A stretch of DNA of 64,000 nt from Azospirillum brasilense (GCF_007827815.1 NZ_VITH01000001.1:124001-188000), one strand, 5' to 3'; shown: positions 27,900 to 37,700, counted from the first letter of the stretch. Notes: generated from the letters alone by a model not told the origin. Numbers and translations: made by a program.

Positions 27900-28885
27900 C
27901 AGGCAGCCATCCTTTCGATCGCCGGGGCGTAGAAGTCGCGGATGAAGCCGCGCACGTGTTCGGGATCGGACATGCGGTTGACCTCCGATCGGAATTCGGC
28001 GGAGTCGCGCAGGCCCGTGGAGTACCAGGAGATGTGCTTGCGGGCGACGCGCAGCCCGCCCTCGACGCCGTAATGGGTCAGCATGGCGTCGTAATGCTCC
28101 AGCAGCGTGTCGAGCTGCTCGTTGAGCGGCGGGTCGGGCAGCCGCTCGCCGGTTCGGATGTAATGCATCACCTGGGCGGGGAACCAGGGGCGCCCGTAGG
28201 CACCACGCCCGATCATCACCCCGTCGGCCCCGGACTCGGCGAGCGCGCGGTCCACGGCGTCGAAGGAGGTGATGTCGCCGTTGACCACCACCGGGATCGA
28301 CACCGCCTCCTTTACGGAGCGGATGAACGACCAGTCGGCGGTGCCGGTGTAGAACTGCTCGCGAGTGCGGCCGTGAACGGTGACCAGCTTGATCCCGCAC
28401 TCCTCGGCGATGCGGGCGAGGCGGGGGGCGTTCAGGCTGTTGTCGTCCCAGCCCTTGCGCATCTTCAGCGTCACCGGGATGGAGACGGCCTTCACCGTGG
28501 CTTCCATGATGCGGGCGGCGAGCGCCTCGTCGCGCATCAGGGAGGAGCCGGCGTGGCCGTTGACCACCTTCTTCACCGGGCAGCCGAAATTGATGTCGAC
28601 GACGGCGGCCCCGCGATCCTCGTTCAGCTTCGCCGCCTCGGCCATCACCTCGGGCTCGCAGCCGGCGAGCTGGACCGCCATCGGGAACTGCTCCGGCTCG
28701 CACTCGACCATGCGCAGGGTCTGGCGGTTCTCGCGGATCATCGCCTGGCTGGCGACCATCTCGGACACGACCAGCCCGCAGCCGGACTGTTTCACCAGCC
28801 GTCGGAACGGTAGGTCCGTCACACCGGACATAGGGGCGAGGATCACCGGACCCTCAAGCGAGATGGTGCCGATTTGAATGGCCAT
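27899..28885 (-). CDS. dusB: DusB/NifR3 tRNA-dihydrouridine synthase
   Basis: FMN-dependent enzyme that reduces uridine in tRNA, 328 residues, the first gene of the classical nifR3-ntrB-ntrC operon. Conserved parts: [16 protein letters not shown] (about 16-31), the catalytic cysteine in [41 protein letters not shown] and GRGAYGRPW. The frame continues upstream, but ATG 28885 with AGGTGA just before it gives the family N-terminus [13 protein letters not shown] stem-loop lies directly before the ribosome-binding site. Confidence 0.95.
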   Translation of the reverse strand: MAIQIGTISLEGPVILAPMSGVTDLPFRRLVKQSGCGLVVSEMVASQAMIRENRQTLRMVECEPEQFPMAVQLAGCEPEVMAEAAKLNEDRGAAVVDINFGCPVKKVVNGHAGSSLMRDEALAARIMEATVKAVSIPVTLKMRKGWDDNSLNAPRLARIAEECGIKLVTVHGRTREQFYTGTADWSFIRSVKEAVSIPVVVNGDITSFDAVDRALAESGADGVMIGRGAYGRPWFPAQVMHYIRTGERLPDPPLNEQLDTLLEHYDAMLTHYGVEGGLRVARKHISWYSTGLRDSAEFRSEVNRMSDPEHVRGFIRDFYAPAIERMAA

Positions 28886-28892
28886 GTTCACC

Positions 28893-28909
28893 TGCCCACA
28901 TGATGGGCA
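28893..28909 (-). promoter_or_regulatory. Leader hairpin next to the dusB ribosome-binding site
   Basis: TGCCCA-N5-TGGGCA is a perfect 6-bp inverted repeat. On the mRNA the 3' arm runs directly into AGGTGA, the ribosome-binding site of dusB. It could act as an operator, or as an RNA hairpin that modulates translation of the dusB-ntrBC operon. Confidence 0.35.
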
Positions 28910-29009
28910 CATTAGCGATATGATGAGAATTTGTGCACGGTAGCACAGCGTTTCGGCATGTTGCAAGTGCACATCCCGCGTGCGCCGCGGTGGCTGACAT
29001 GCGCCGGGT

Positions 29010-29825
29010 TTAGCCGATCAGAACGTCGGTGACGAATTTGACGCCGGGATAGGCGAGGGTCAGCAGCAGGTAGGCGATCAGCACGAGACGCGCCGCCATC
29101 CGCCCGCGCACACCGGTGCGGGCGTGGGCCAGCAGCAACCCGCCGATGACGACGAAGCTGGCGACCGACAAAAGCGTCTTGTGGTCGGCGCGCAGCGGCG
29201 CGCCGGTTTCGTAATAGAGCACCGCCATTCCTGTGGCGAGACCGGCCCCCAGGACCGCCTCCGACGCGGCGAGCAGATGGAGCTGCATCCGCTCGCTTTC
29301 CGCCACCGGCGGCAGGAAGCGGGTCAACGGAGTCGGGCGTTTCGACTTCAGAGCCCGCTCCTGGAGGAAGGCGGCGAGCGACGCCACCGCGGCCATGGTC
29401 AGCAGCGCGTAGGTGATGACCGACACGGCGATGTGCAGGTCGATCCAGATGCCCGGCGCCCCGCCGCGCAGCACCGGCGCCGGGGCCTGCTGCGCCAGGG
29501 TCGCGAAGGCGCCGACGGTCAGCAGATAAGGCAGCAGCAGCGGCGACAGCCGCCACGCCGACCGGGTCAGCGCGCTCATCGCCATGAACAGCAGCATGCA
29601 GGCCGCGATGGTGATCCACAGCGCGGTGGACAGGCCGGTGTGCCAGCGTCCCGCCACCTGGGTCAGCGCCCAGGCCGCCGGCCCGGCGAAGCCCAGCGCC
29701 AGGGCGCCCCAGAAATAGGCGGACCGGCCGTCGGCCCCCTGCCCCGCGATCCGGTGGTACGGATAAATGGACGCCGGCAGCAGAGCCATCAGCGCGGTCA
29801 GGCTGTAGACGATGTTCTGCGACAT
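29010..29825 (-). CDS. CcsA/YpjD-like cytochrome c assembly family membrane protein
   Basis: Polytopic membrane protein of 271 residues with about eight hydrophobic helices, resembling the CcsA/HemX/YpjD branch of the cytochrome c assembly family. Features include [24 protein letters not shown] near 125-150, a basic loop ([17 protein letters not shown]), and [21 protein letters not shown], the last reminiscent of haem-handling histidine regions though the WWD motif is absent. Its true role is not established. ATG 29825. It lies upstream of dusB on the same strand with a 124-base gap. Confidence 0.75.
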   Translation of the reverse strand: MSQNIVYSLTALMALLPASIYPYHRIAGQGADGRSAYFWGALALGFAGPAAWALTQVAGRWHTGLSTALWITIAACMLLFMAMSALTRSAWRLSPLLLPYLLTVGAFATLAQQAPAPVLRGGAPGIWIDLHIAVSVITYALLTMAAVASLAAFLQERALKSKRPTPLTRFLPPVAESERMQLHLLAASEAVLGAGLATGMAVLYYETGAPLRADHKTLLSVASFVVIGGLLLAHARTGVRGRMAARLVLIAYLLLTLAYPGVKFVTDVLIG

Positions 29826-29856
29826 GCGGCGGACCCGTGCCCTTCCCTCTGCGGAA

Positions 29857-29892
29857 ACCCAAAGTCGCTGTTGGACCCAAAGTCGCTGTTGG
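29857..29892. repeat. Tandem 18-bp direct repeat
   Basis: ACCCAAAGTCGCTGTTGG occurs twice in direct succession (29857-29874 and 29875-29892) in the divergent promoter region between the CcsA-like gene and ispDF. It may be a slippage duplication or a doubled regulator site. Confidence 0.8.
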
Positions 29893-30024
29893 ACAAGTCT
29901 CTGAAGCTCTTGGCGGAACGCCGGTGAGCGGCTAGGCTCCTGCGTCCGGCCGCCATGACGTAAGCGTCACGCGGGCGGCCCGTCAAGCGCGGATACCATA
30001 GCCCAAACGGCACGGATACGTCCC

Positions 30025-31179
30025 ATGTCTTCCTGTATCGCGCTGATCGTCGCCGCCGGCAGCGGCCAGCGTTTCGGCGCCGAACAGCCCAAGCAGTATC
30101 TCGATCTGGCCGGGCAGCCCGTTCTGCGCCGCACGGTCGAGGCCTTCCGGCGCCACCCCAAGGTGAGCGCGGTGCGCGTCGTCATCAATCCCGCGTTTCG
30201 CGATTTCTACGATGCGGCGGTCGCGGGGCTCGACCTGCCCGAGCCGGTGGCCGGCGGGGCGTCCCGCCAGGATTCGGTCCGCAACGGGCTCGAAGCGCTG
30301 GCCGAGTCGGCGCCGGACCGCGTGCTGATCCACGACGCGGCCCGCCCGCTGATCGATTCCGACACCATTGATGCGGTGATCGCCGCTCTGGACACCCACC
30401 CCGCGGCGTTGGCCGCCGTTCCGGTCACCGACACGCTGAAACGCGGCGAGGGCGGGCTGGTGACCGGCACGGTGGACCGCGGCGGCCTGTGGCGCGCCCA
30501 GACTCCGCAGGGCTTCCGCTTTCCCGATATCCTGGCCGCGCACCGCGCCGCCGCCGGGCTGGAACTGACCGACGACGCGGCGGTCGCCGAACGCGCCGGG
30601 CTGCCGGTCGCGCTGGTGCCCGCCAGGGAGGAGAATTTCAAGGTGACAACCCCCGACGACCTGACCCGCGCCGCCCGCGCGCTCGACTCCACCCTGTCCG
30701 ACATTCGCACCGGATCGGGCTTCGACGTGCACCGCTTTGCCGAGGGCGATCACGTCACGCTCTGCGGCGTGCGGGTGCCGCACACGCATCGGCTGGACGG
30801 CCATTCGGACGCCGACGTCGGGCTGCACGCGCTGACCGACGCCATCCTGGGCGCGCTGTGCGCCGGGGACATCGGCAGCCATTTCCCGCCCAGCGACCCG
30901 CAATGGCGCGGCGCCGACAGCGCGCTGTTCCTGAAACACGCGGCGGAGCTGGTGACGGCTCGCGGCGGGCGGATCGCCCATGTCGACGTGACGATCATCT
31001 GCGAGCGCCCGAAGGTCGGCCCGCACCGCGAGGCGATGACCGCGCGCGTTGCCGAAATTCTGGGCATGCCGGTGGACCGGGTCAGCGTGAAGGCGACGAC
31101 GACCGAGCGGCTGGGCTTCACCGGGCGCGGCGAGGGCATCGCGGCGCAGGCGATGGCGACGGTCCGTTTGCCGGGGTAG
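30025..31179 (+). CDS. ispDF: IspDF bifunctional isoprenoid enzyme
   Basis: Fusion of two non-consecutive steps of the MEP isoprenoid pathway, 384 residues. The N-terminal IspD part (about 1-225) is the CTP-dependent cytidylyltransferase acting on methylerythritol phosphate, with the nucleotide motif [20 protein letters not shown] and the KVTTPDD signature. The C-terminal IspF part (about 228-384) is the cyclodiphosphate synthase, with the metal-binding GFDVHRF and [20 protein letters not shown] and [16 protein letters not shown]. Such fusions are characteristic of alphaproteobacteria and some epsilonproteobacteria. ATG 30025. Confidence 0.97.
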   Translation: MSSCIALIVAAGSGQRFGAEQPKQYLDLAGQPVLRRTVEAFRRHPKVSAVRVVINPAFRDFYDAAVAGLDLPEPVAGGASRQDSVRNGLEALAESAPDRVLIHDAARPLIDSDTIDAVIAALDTHPAALAAVPVTDTLKRGEGGLVTGTVDRGGLWRAQTPQGFRFPDILAAHRAAAGLELTDDAAVAERAGLPVALVPAREENFKVTTPDDLTRAARALDSTLSDIRTGSGFDVHRFAEGDHVTLCGVRVPHTHRLDGHSDADVGLHALTDAILGALCAGDIGSHFPPSDPQWRGADSALFLKHAAELVTARGGRIAHVDVTIICERPKVGPHREAMTARVAEILGMPVDRVSVKATTTERLGFTGRGEGIAAQAMATVRLPG

Positions 31180-31195
31180 CATGAGCTTTGCGTAG

Positions 31196-31217
31196 CCCTC
31201 CCCCGAAACGGGGAGGG
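31196..31217. terminator. GC-rich hairpin between ispDF and cinA
   Basis: CCCTCCCC / GGGGAGGG form an 8-bp stem with loop CGAAAC, 16 bases after the ispDF stop. No T-run follows, so it is either a weak terminator, an mRNA-stabilising hairpin, or a copy of a dispersed GC-rich dyad element. Confidence 0.45.
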
Positions 31218-31250
31218 GCTGGTTCTGGCACGACGACGAAAGGGACCCGC

Positions 31251-31754
31251 ATGTTTCCCGATCACATCCGCGAACTCTCCGCCAAGCTGCTCGCGGAATA
31301 TGAATTGGCCGGCTACACCCTGGCGACCGCCGAATCCTGCACGGGCGGCCTGATCGCGGGGGCGCTGACCGACATCGCGGGCTCGTCCAAGGTGGTGGAC
31401 CGCGGCTTCGTCACCTACTCCAACGTCGCCAAGTCGGAGATGCTCGGCGTGCCGCCCAGCCTGATCTACGCCCACGGCGCGGTCAGCCCGGAGGTCGCGG
31501 TGGCGATGGCGGTGGGTGCCCTGGCGAAGTCGAAGGCCGACGTGACGGTGGCGGTGACCGGAGTCGCCGGCCCCGGTGGGGGAACGCCGGAGAAGCCGGT
31601 GGGGCGCGTCTACATCGCCACGGCCGTCCGCCGTGGTGCGGCCAAGCACAAGGAATACACCTTCCCCGGTGACCGCGAGGCGGTGCGGCTGGCGACCGTG
31701 CAGACCGCGCTGGAACGGCTGCGCGCGGCCCGGCCGGAAACCGCGATTCGCTGA
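31251..31754 (+). CDS. CinA C-terminal family (PncC-type) amidohydrolase
   Basis: Stand-alone CinA C-terminal domain, 167 residues, the family of nicotinamide-nucleotide amidohydrolase (PncC), which deamidates NMN to nicotinate mononucleotide. Motifs: LATAESCTGGLIAGALTDIAGSS (about 24-46), GFVTYSNVAKSEMLGV, and VAVTGVAGPGGGTPEKPVGRVY. The frame opens earlier, but ATG 31251 behind AAAGG gives the family N-terminus. No N-terminal MoaB-like CinA domain is present. It is convergent with the coq10-like gene, 13 bases apart. Confidence 0.88.
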   Translation: MFPDHIRELSAKLLAEYELAGYTLATAESCTGGLIAGALTDIAGSSKVVDRGFVTYSNVAKSEMLGVPPSLIYAHGAVSPEVAVAMAVGALAKSKADVTVAVTGVAGPGGGTPEKPVGRVYIATAVRRGAAKHKEYTFPGDREAVRLATVQTALERLRAARPETAIR

Positions 31755-31767
31755 CGGAGAGCCGGCC

Positions 31768-32235
31768 TCAGGCGGTCCGCGCCGCGGCGGGCCGGGTGGC
31801 GCCGTTGCCGTAGAGCTGGTTGGCGCGGGTCTCGAAGGCCTGCACCATCCGGCGCACCGCCTCGTTGAACAGCACGCCCATGATCTTTTGCAGCATCTTC
31901 GAGCGGAACTCGAAGTCCACGTAGAAATCCACGCAGACGCCGCCCTCGTGCGGGGTGAAGATCCAGTGGTTGTTCAAGTACTGGAACGGTCCTTCGGTGT
32001 ACTGGACGTTGATGCGGCGGTTCGCCTCGTCCAGCTCTACCCGCGAGGTGAAGCGTTCGCGGACCATCTTGAAGCCGATGACAAGGTCCGCGAACATCAC
32101 GTCGCCTTCGCGGCGGCGGATGCGGGCGGCGAGGCACCAGGGCAGGAATTCCGGATACTTCTCCACATCGGCGACCAGCCGGTACATCTGCTCCGGCGTG
32201 TAGGGAAGAACCTTCTTTTCCGCGTGCGTCGGCAT
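31768..32235 (-). CDS. Coq10/RatA-type START-domain protein
   Basis: START/SRPBCC-fold protein of 155 residues in the Coq10/RatA family, which includes ubiquinone-binding chaperones and a ribosome-associated toxin. Typical segments: KVLPYTPEQMYRLVADVEKYPEFLPWC at the N-terminus, and FEFRSKMLQKIMGVLFNEAVRRMVQAFE near 110-137. In alphaproteobacteria the gene regularly follows lipA, as here (44 bases), so a role with ubiquinone or the respiratory chain is more likely than toxicity. ATG 32235. Confidence 0.88.
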   Translation of the reverse strand: MPTHAEKKVLPYTPEQMYRLVADVEKYPEFLPWCLAARIRRREGDVMFADLVIGFKMVRERFTSRVELDEANRRINVQYTEGPFQYLNNHWIFTPHEGGVCVDFYVDFEFRSKMLQKIMGVLFNEAVRRMVQAFETRANQLYGNGATRPAAARTA

Positions 32236-32279
32236 ACCCGCTCCGTTTCTCTTTCGGCCGCCTCTCAGCCCGCCGCCCT

Positions 32280-33236
32280 TCAGCCCGCGGTTGCCGCGAG
32301 CTTGCGGAGGCGAGCCTCCCGCAGCTTCGCGAAGTCCGCCCCCGCGTGATAGCTGGAGCGGGTCAGCGGCGTCGAGGCCACCATCAGGAAACCCTTGCCG
32401 CGGCCAAGTGTTGCGTAGCTCTGGAATTCTTCCGGAGTCACGAACCGGTCCACCGCCGCGTGCTTGGGCGTCGGCTGGAGGTACTGGCCGATCGTCATGA
32501 AGTCAACATCGGCGGCGCGCAGGTCGTCCATCACCTGCCCGACCTCCTCCTTCGTCTCGCCCAGCCCGACCATGATTCCGGACTTGGTGAACATCGACGG
32601 GTCCAGTTCCTTCACCCGCGCCAGAAGCTGCAGCGAGGTGAAGTAGCGCGCACCCGGACGGATCGTCGGGTAGAGGCGCGGGGCGGTTTCCAGATTGTGG
32701 TTGAAGACGTCCGGCTTCGCCTCGACCACCACCTCGACGGCACCCTTCTTCTTCTGGAAGTCGGGAGTCAGGATCTCGATGGTCGTGTCGGGCGACGCGG
32801 CGCGGATGGCGCGGATGGTCCGGGCGAAATGCTCGGCCCCGCCGTCCTCCAGGTCGTCCCGGTCCACCGAGGTGACGACGACGTGGCTCAGCTTCAGCTG
32901 GGCCACCGCCTCACCCACATTGTCCGGCTCGTGTGGGTCGAGCTGGTCGGGGCGGCCGGTGCCGACGTTGCAGAAGGCGCAGCCGCGAGTGCAGACGGAG
33001 CCGAGGATCATGAAGGTCGCGTGCTTGTGCTTCCAGCACTCCCCGATGTTCGGGCAGGCGGCCTCTTCGCACACGGTGTTGAGCTTGAGCCCGCGCATCA
33101 GGTTGCGCGTCTCGTTGTATTCCTGGCTGGTCGGCGCCTTGACGCGAATCCAGCCCGGTTTGCGCTGGATCGGGTTGTCGGGCTTGTGGGCCTTTTCGGG
33201 ATGGCGAAGCTTCTCGGGGTGATCGGCCACGGTCAT
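32280..33236 (-). CDS. lipA: Lipoyl synthase LipA
   Basis: Radical-SAM enzyme that inserts two sulfurs into protein-bound octanoyl groups, 318 residues. The auxiliary cluster ligands are C56, C61 and C67 ([12 protein letters not shown]), the radical-SAM cluster ligands C82, C86 and C89 (CTRGCAFC), and the C-terminal RSSYHAG carries the serine that completes the auxiliary cluster. ATG 33236 is chosen over the longer frame because [10 protein letters not shown] is the usual alphaproteobacterial start. The product lipoylates the E2 and E1-beta lipoyl domains encoded just upstream, which explains its place after lpd. Confidence 0.97.
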   Translation of the reverse strand: MTVADHPEKLRHPEKAHKPDNPIQRKPGWIRVKAPTSQEYNETRNLMRGLKLNTVCEEAACPNIGECWKHKHATFMILGSVCTRGCAFCNVGTGRPDQLDPHEPDNVGEAVAQLKLSHVVVTSVDRDDLEDGGAEHFARTIRAIRAASPDTTIEILTPDFQKKKGAVEVVVEAKPDVFNHNLETAPRLYPTIRPGARYFTSLQLLARVKELDPSMFTKSGIMVGLGETKEEVGQVMDDLRAADVDFMTIGQYLQPTPKHAAVDRFVTPEEFQSYATLGRGKGFLMVASTPLTRSSYHAGADFAKLREARLRKLAATAG

Positions 33237-33369
33237 GGTCTGAAGTGCTCCCACGGGCTGCCCGGTGGCAGCGCCGATGCTGAACGGTAACGCGCCGCCT
33301 TCCGCGCAAGGGACGGCACAGGGAAACGGCGCATGGCCGGCGGACACGGTCCCGCCGGATAGGCCGGAA

Positions 33370-33383
33370 TGACCGACCGGTCA
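33370..33383. promoter_or_regulatory. TetR-type operator candidate upstream of lipA
   Basis: TGACC-GACC-GGTCA is a perfect inverted repeat of the form often bound by TetR-family repressors. It lies 134 bases before the lipA ATG in the 262-base gap between lpd and lipA. No TetR gene is encoded in the window. Confidence 0.35.
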
Positions 33384-33498
33384 AGTCTGATTATCGGCCG
33401 CGACGAAACAACACCGCCAAAAGGATGACGACGTCGGAATCGTTGCTCCCCCGCCCTGGAGGACGAGGGAGGAAACGACCGCCAGTCAGACTCGCCAC

Positions 33499-34896
33499 TT
33501 AGAAGTGGATGGCCCGGCCGTAGGCATCAAGAACCGACTCGTGCATCATTTCCGACAGGGTCGGATGCGGGAACACCGTCTGCATCAGTTCCTGCTCGGT
33601 GGTCTCCATGGTCTTGGCGACCGTGTAGCCCTGGATCAGCTCCGTCACCTCGGCGCCGACCATGTGCGCACCCAGCAGCTCGCCGGTCTTGGCGTCGAAC
33701 ACGGTCTTCACCATGCCGTCCGCCTCGCCCAGAGCGATGGCCTTGCCGTTGCCGATGAAGGGGAAGCGGCCGACGCGGACCTCGTAGCCCGCCTCCTTCG
33801 CCTTCTTCTCGGTCAGACCGACCGACGCGATCTGCGGGTGCGAGTAGGTGCAGCCCGGGATGTTGCGGACGTCCAGCGCGTGCGGGTGCTTGCCGGCGAT
33901 GTGCTCGACGGCGATGACGCCCTCGTGGCTGGCCTTGTGGGCGAGCCAGGGAGCCCCCGTCACGTCGCCGATGGCGTAGACGCCCGGCTCGTCGGTCTGG
34001 CAGTTGGCGTTGGTCTTGATGTGGCCGCGGTCGGTCTGGACCTTGGTGTTCTCCAGGCCCAGATTCTCCGTGTTCGGCGAAATGCCGACGGCGAGGATCA
34101 CGCGGTCGACCGTGATGTCCTCGGTCTTGCCGTTGGCCTCCACCGCCACCGTCACGCTGTCGGCCCCCTTGCGCAGGTTGCCGGCCTTGCCGTTGGTGAT
34201 GATCCGCATGCCCTGCTTTTCGAACTGCTTGCGGGCGAAGGCCGAGATTTCCTCGTCCTCGACCGGCAGGATGCGGTCCATCACCTCGACCACCGTCACC
34301 TTGGCGCCCAGCTCGTTGTAGAAGCTGGCGAACTCGATGCCGATGGCGCCGGAGCCGATGACCAGCAGCGACTTCGGCGTCGTGTTCGGGGTCATCGCCT
34401 TGCGGTAGGTCCAGACGAGGTTGCCGTCGTCCTCCAGACCCGGCAGGGTGCGGGCGCGGGCGCCCGTGGCGATGATGATGTTCTTCGCCCCGAAGGTGCC
34501 GACCGCCGCGCCGCCCTTGGTCACGGCCACCTGCCCCTTGCCGAGCAGCTTGGCCTCGCCCTCGATGACGGCGACCTTGTTCTTCTTCAGCAGGTGCTTG
34601 ACGCCGCCGTTGAGCTGCCCCGCCACCTTGCGGGACCGCTGAACGACCTTGTCCAGGTCGAAGGACGGGTTCTGGATGACCAGCCCGTACTCCGAGGCGT
34701 GCTTGGCGTTGCGCAGCACCTCGGCGGAGCGCAGGAGCGCCTTGGTCGGGATGCAGCCCCAGTTGAGGCAGATGCCGCCGAGATTCTCACGCTCCACCAC
34801 CGCGGTGCTGAGGCCGAGCTGGGCGGCGCGGATCGCCGCCACATAGCCGCCCGGACCGCCGCCGATGACGATGAGATCGTAGTTCATGTCAGCCAT
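33499..34896 (-). CDS. lpd: Dihydrolipoamide dehydrogenase (E3)
   Basis: FAD-dependent disulfide oxidoreductase that reoxidises dihydrolipoyl groups of the 2-oxo acid dehydrogenases, 465 residues. The FAD motif is VIGGGPGGYVAAIRAAQLG (about 11-29), the redox-active disulfide GGICLNWGCIPTK (40-52), the NAD motif VIGSGAIGIEFASFYNELG, and the C-terminal catalytic histidine region is TVFPHPTLSEMMHESV. ATG 34896, 13 bases after the E2 gene stop, so it belongs to the pdh operon. A gap of 262 bases to lipA suggests a separate promoter there. Confidence 0.97.
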   Translation of the reverse strand: MADMNYDLIVIGGGPGGYVAAIRAAQLGLSTAVVERENLGGICLNWGCIPTKALLRSAEVLRNAKHASEYGLVIQNPSFDLDKVVQRSRKVAGQLNGGVKHLLKKNKVAVIEGEAKLLGKGQVAVTKGGAAVGTFGAKNIIIATGARARTLPGLEDDGNLVWTYRKAMTPNTTPKSLLVIGSGAIGIEFASFYNELGAKVTVVEVMDRILPVEDEEISAFARKQFEKQGMRIITNGKAGNLRKGADSVTVAVEANGKTEDITVDRVILAVGISPNTENLGLENTKVQTDRGHIKTNANCQTDEPGVYAIGDVTGAPWLAHKASHEGVIAVEHIAGKHPHALDVRNIPGCTYSHPQIASVGLTEKKAKEAGYEVRVGRFPFIGNGKAIALGEADGMVKTVFDAKTGELLGAHMVGAEVTELIQGYTVAKTMETTEQELMQTVFPHPTLSEMMHESVLDAYGRAIHF

Positions 34897-34909
34897 GGTC
34901 GACGCCCCC

Positions 34910-36259
34910 TTACAGCAGCATGCTCAGCGGGTCCTCGATCAGCTTCTTGAAAGCCGCGAGGAATTCCGCACCCTGCGCGCCGTCGGCGACGCGGTGGTCC
35001 ACGGTGACCGAGACGGTCATCACAGTGGCGATGGCGAGCGCGCCGTTCTTCACGACCGGACGCTGCTCGCCGGCGCCGACCGCCATGATGCAGGCCTGCG
35101 GCGGGTTGATGATCGCCGCGAACTCCCGGATGCCGTACATGCCGAGGTTGGAGATCGAGAAGGTGCCGCCCTGGTACTCTTCCGGCTTCAGCTTGCCGTC
35201 GCGGGCGCGCTCCGCCAGACCCTTCATCTCGTTGGAGATCTCGGCCAGGCCTTTGGTCTCCGCCTTCTTGACGATGGGCGTGATCAGGCCGGTCGGGGTG
35301 GCCACGGCGACCGAGATGTCGACGTGGTCATAACGGAGGATGGCCTCCTCTGACCAGGCGGCGTTGATGTTCGGGAACTTCTTCAGCGTCAGCGCGGCGG
35401 CGCGGATGATGAAGTCGTTGACCGACAGCTTGTAGTCCTTGGAGCGGGCGTTCAGGTCCGAGCGGACCTTCAGCAGCGCGTCCAGCTCGCAGTCGATGGC
35501 CAGGAAGTAATCCGGCACCGTCTGCTGCACCTCGGTCAGACGACGGGAGATCGTCTTGCGCATGGAGCTGTTCGGCTGCGCCTTGTAGCGCATGCCCAGC
35601 TTGTCCGACAGGTCCTTGGCGTCGATGCCCGCGGCCTTCGGGGCCGGAGCGGCGGCCGGAGCAGCCGCCGGGGCCGCGGCGGGAGCCTGGGCGGCGGCCT
35701 GCGGAGCGGCGGCCTTGGCGGTGCCGCCGGCCTTGGCGGCCTCGACGTCGGCCTTGACGATGCGGCCGTTCGGGCCGGTGCCCTTGACGGCCTTCAGGTC
35801 GAGACCGGCCTGCTCGGCCAGACGGCGGGCCAGCGGGCTGGCGAACACGCGGCCACCGCCATGGGCGGCGGGAGCCGGAGCGGCCGCGGCCTGCGGAGCC
35901 GGGGCAGCGGCCGGAGCCGGAGCGGAGGCCGCCTGGGTCTGGGCCGGGGCCGGAGCCGCGGCGGGCGCCGCCGCCGGAGCGGGAGCGGCGGCCTTGGCGA
36001 GCGCGCTATCGTCCTCGCCCTCTTCCAGCAGCACGGCGATCGGGGTGTTCACCGCAACGCCCTGCGTGCCGGCCTGCACGAGGATCTTGCCGAGACGGCC
36101 TTCGTCGGCCGCCTCGACTTCCATGGTGGCCTTGTCGGTTTCGATCTCGGCGATCACGTCGCCGGACTTCACCGCGTCGCCTTCCTTCTTCAGCCACTTG
36201 GCGAGGTTGCCCTCGGTCATGGTCGGAGAGAGGGCCGGCATGAGAATCTGGATGGTCAT
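34910..36259 (-). CDS. pdhC: Pyruvate dehydrogenase E2, dihydrolipoamide acetyltransferase
   Basis: Core acetyltransferase of the pyruvate dehydrogenase complex, 449 residues. A single lipoyl domain (1-80) has the target lysine K43 in [13 protein letters not shown] long Ala/Pro linker (about 90-140) leads to the E3-binding domain (VFASPLARRLAEQAGLDL...GRIVKADVE). A second Ala/Pro linker precedes the catalytic domain, whose active-site motif is VDHRVADGAQGAEFL near the C-terminus. ATG 36259 behind AAGGAGG; the longer upstream frame is not used. Thirteen bases separate it from the genes on either side. Confidence 0.96.
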   Translation of the reverse strand: MTIQILMPALSPTMTEGNLAKWLKKEGDAVKSGDVIAEIETDKATMEVEAADEGRLGKILVQAGTQGVAVNTPIAVLLEEGEDDSALAKAAAPAPAAAPAAAPAPAQTQAASAPAPAAAPAPQAAAAPAPAAHGGGRVFASPLARRLAEQAGLDLKAVKGTGPNGRIVKADVEAAKAGGTAKAAAPQAAAQAPAAAPAAAPAAAPAPKAAGIDAKDLSDKLGMRYKAQPNSSMRKTISRRLTEVQQTVPDYFLAIDCELDALLKVRSDLNARSKDYKLSVNDFIIRAAALTLKKFPNINAAWSEEAILRYDHVDISVAVATPTGLITPIVKKAETKGLAEISNEMKGLAERARDGKLKPEEYQGGTFSISNLGMYGIREFAAIINPPQACIMAVGAGEQRPVVKNGALAIATVMTVSVTVDHRVADGAQGAEFLAAFKKLIEDPLSMLL

Positions 36260-36272
36260 TCGCTCGCCCTCC

Positions 36273-37670
36273 TTACTTGCGGTAGCAGGCCTTCTTCGCC
36301 GCTTCCGCGATGCGGTCGGGCGAAGGAAGGACGAGCTTTTCCAGGTTCGCCGCATACGGCATCGGCACGTCGAGGCCGGTCACGCGGATCACCGGGGCGT
36401 CCAGATAATCGAAGGCCTGCTCCATCATCAGGGCCGACAACTCGGCGCCGATGCCGCAGGTCGGCCAGGCCTCCTCGACGGTGACGAGGCGGTTGGTCTT
36501 CTTGACGGAGTTGACGATCGTCTCAGTGTCGAGCGGACGGATCGTGCGCAGGTCGATGACCTCGGCGCTGATCCCTTCCTTCTCCAGCAGATCGGCGGCG
36601 GCGAGCGCGTAGCTGACCATCAGCGAATGGGCGGTGATGGTCACGTCCGTGCCGGCGCGGCGGATCTTGGCGCGGCCGATCGGAACGATGAAGTCCTCGC
36701 TTTCCGGCACCTCGAAGGATTGGCCGTAGAGGATCTCGTTCTCGAGGAAGATGACCGGGTTCGGATCGCGGATGGCCGACTTCATCAGGCCCTTGAAGTC
36801 CGACGCGCTGTAGGGGGCGACGACCTTCAGGCCGGGCACGCTGGCGTACCAGGGGGTGAAATCCTGGCTGTGCTGTGCTGCGACGCGGGCGGCCGCACCG
36901 TTCGGGCCGCGGAACACGATCGGGCAGCCCATCTGGCCGCCGGACATGTACAGCGTCTTGGCGGCAGAGTTCACGATGTGGTCGATCGCCTGCATCGCGA
37001 AGTTGAAGGTCATGAACTCGACGATCGGGCGCAGGCCGCGGAAGGCCGCACCGACGCCCAGGCCGGCGAAGCCGATCTCGGTGATCGGCGTGTCGATGAC
37101 ACGGTCGGCGCCGAACTCCTGGAGCAGGCCCTGCGACACCTTGTAGGCGCCCTGGTACTGCGCGACCTCCTCACCCATCAGGAAGACGGTCGGGTCGCGG
37201 CGCATCTCTTCGGCCATGGCATCGCGCAGCGCTTCGCGGACGGTCTTCTTCACCGTCTTGTCGAAGAACTTGTCCTCGTCCGAGGCCGGCGGCGCGGCGG
37301 CCGGGCCGCTGGCCGGACCGACCGGCAGGGTGGCCGGGGCGTGCGCGCCCGTGTCCTTCACCACCGGCTCGGCGGCGACCTTCGGGGCCGGCGTCGGGGA
37401 GCCGGACACGGCGTCGGTGACGCTCTCGCCCTCGCCGAGAATCACGGCGATGGGGGTGTTCACGGCGACGTTCTCGGTGCCTTCGGCGACCAGGATCTTG
37501 CCGATGCGGCCTTCGTCGACCGCCTCGACCTCCATGGTCGCCTTGTCGGTCTCGATCTCGGCGAGCACGTCGCCGGACTTGACCTCGTCACCTTCTTTTT
37601 TGACCCATTTCGCCAGCTTGCCCTCGGTCATGGTGGGCGACAGCGCCGGCATCAGCACTTCGATCGGCAT
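36273..37670 (-). CDS. pdhB: Pyruvate dehydrogenase E1 beta with N-terminal lipoyl domain
   Basis: Beta subunit of the thiamine-diphosphate E1 component, 465 residues, about 135 longer than a plain E1 beta. The extra N-terminal part is a lipoyl domain (1-80, lysine K43 in [12 protein letters not shown]) and an Ala/Pro/Gly-rich linker to about 135, as known from alphaproteobacteria such as rhizobia. The E1 beta domain follows (TVRKE-like [51 protein letters not shown]). The E2 encoded next has only one lipoyl domain, so this domain may add swinging arms to the complex. ATG 37670. Confidence 0.96.
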   Translation of the reverse strand: MPIEVLMPALSPTMTEGKLAKWVKKEGDEVKSGDVLAEIETDKATMEVEAVDEGRIGKILVAEGTENVAVNTPIAVILGEGESVTDAVSGSPTPAPKVAAEPVVKDTGAHAPATLPVGPASGPAAAPPASDEDKFFDKTVKKTVREALRDAMAEEMRRDPTVFLMGEEVAQYQGAYKVSQGLLQEFGADRVIDTPITEIGFAGLGVGAAFRGLRPIVEFMTFNFAMQAIDHIVNSAAKTLYMSGGQMGCPIVFRGPNGAAARVAAQHSQDFTPWYASVPGLKVVAPYSASDFKGLMKSAIRDPNPVIFLENEILYGQSFEVPESEDFIVPIGRAKIRRAGTDVTITAHSLMVSYALAAADLLEKEGISAEVIDLRTIRPLDTETIVNSVKKTNRLVTVEEAWPTCGIGAELSALMMEQAFDYLDAPVIRVTGLDVPMPYAANLEKLVLPSPDRIAEAAKKACYRK

Positions 37671-37700
37671 TCCTCAACCTCCGGCGGCGCGGGTTCACCG

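Noticed and set aside
33462..33480. A second GTTTCCTCCC-like segment on the minus strand after lpd, considered as another sRNA
   Set aside because: No hairpin with a T-run follows and it lies directly after a coding gene, so it lacks the sRNA architecture.
35640..35990. Long Ala/Pro-coding GC-rich repeats in pdhC
   Set aside because: These are the normal flexible linkers between E2 domains, not a mobile or satellite repeat.
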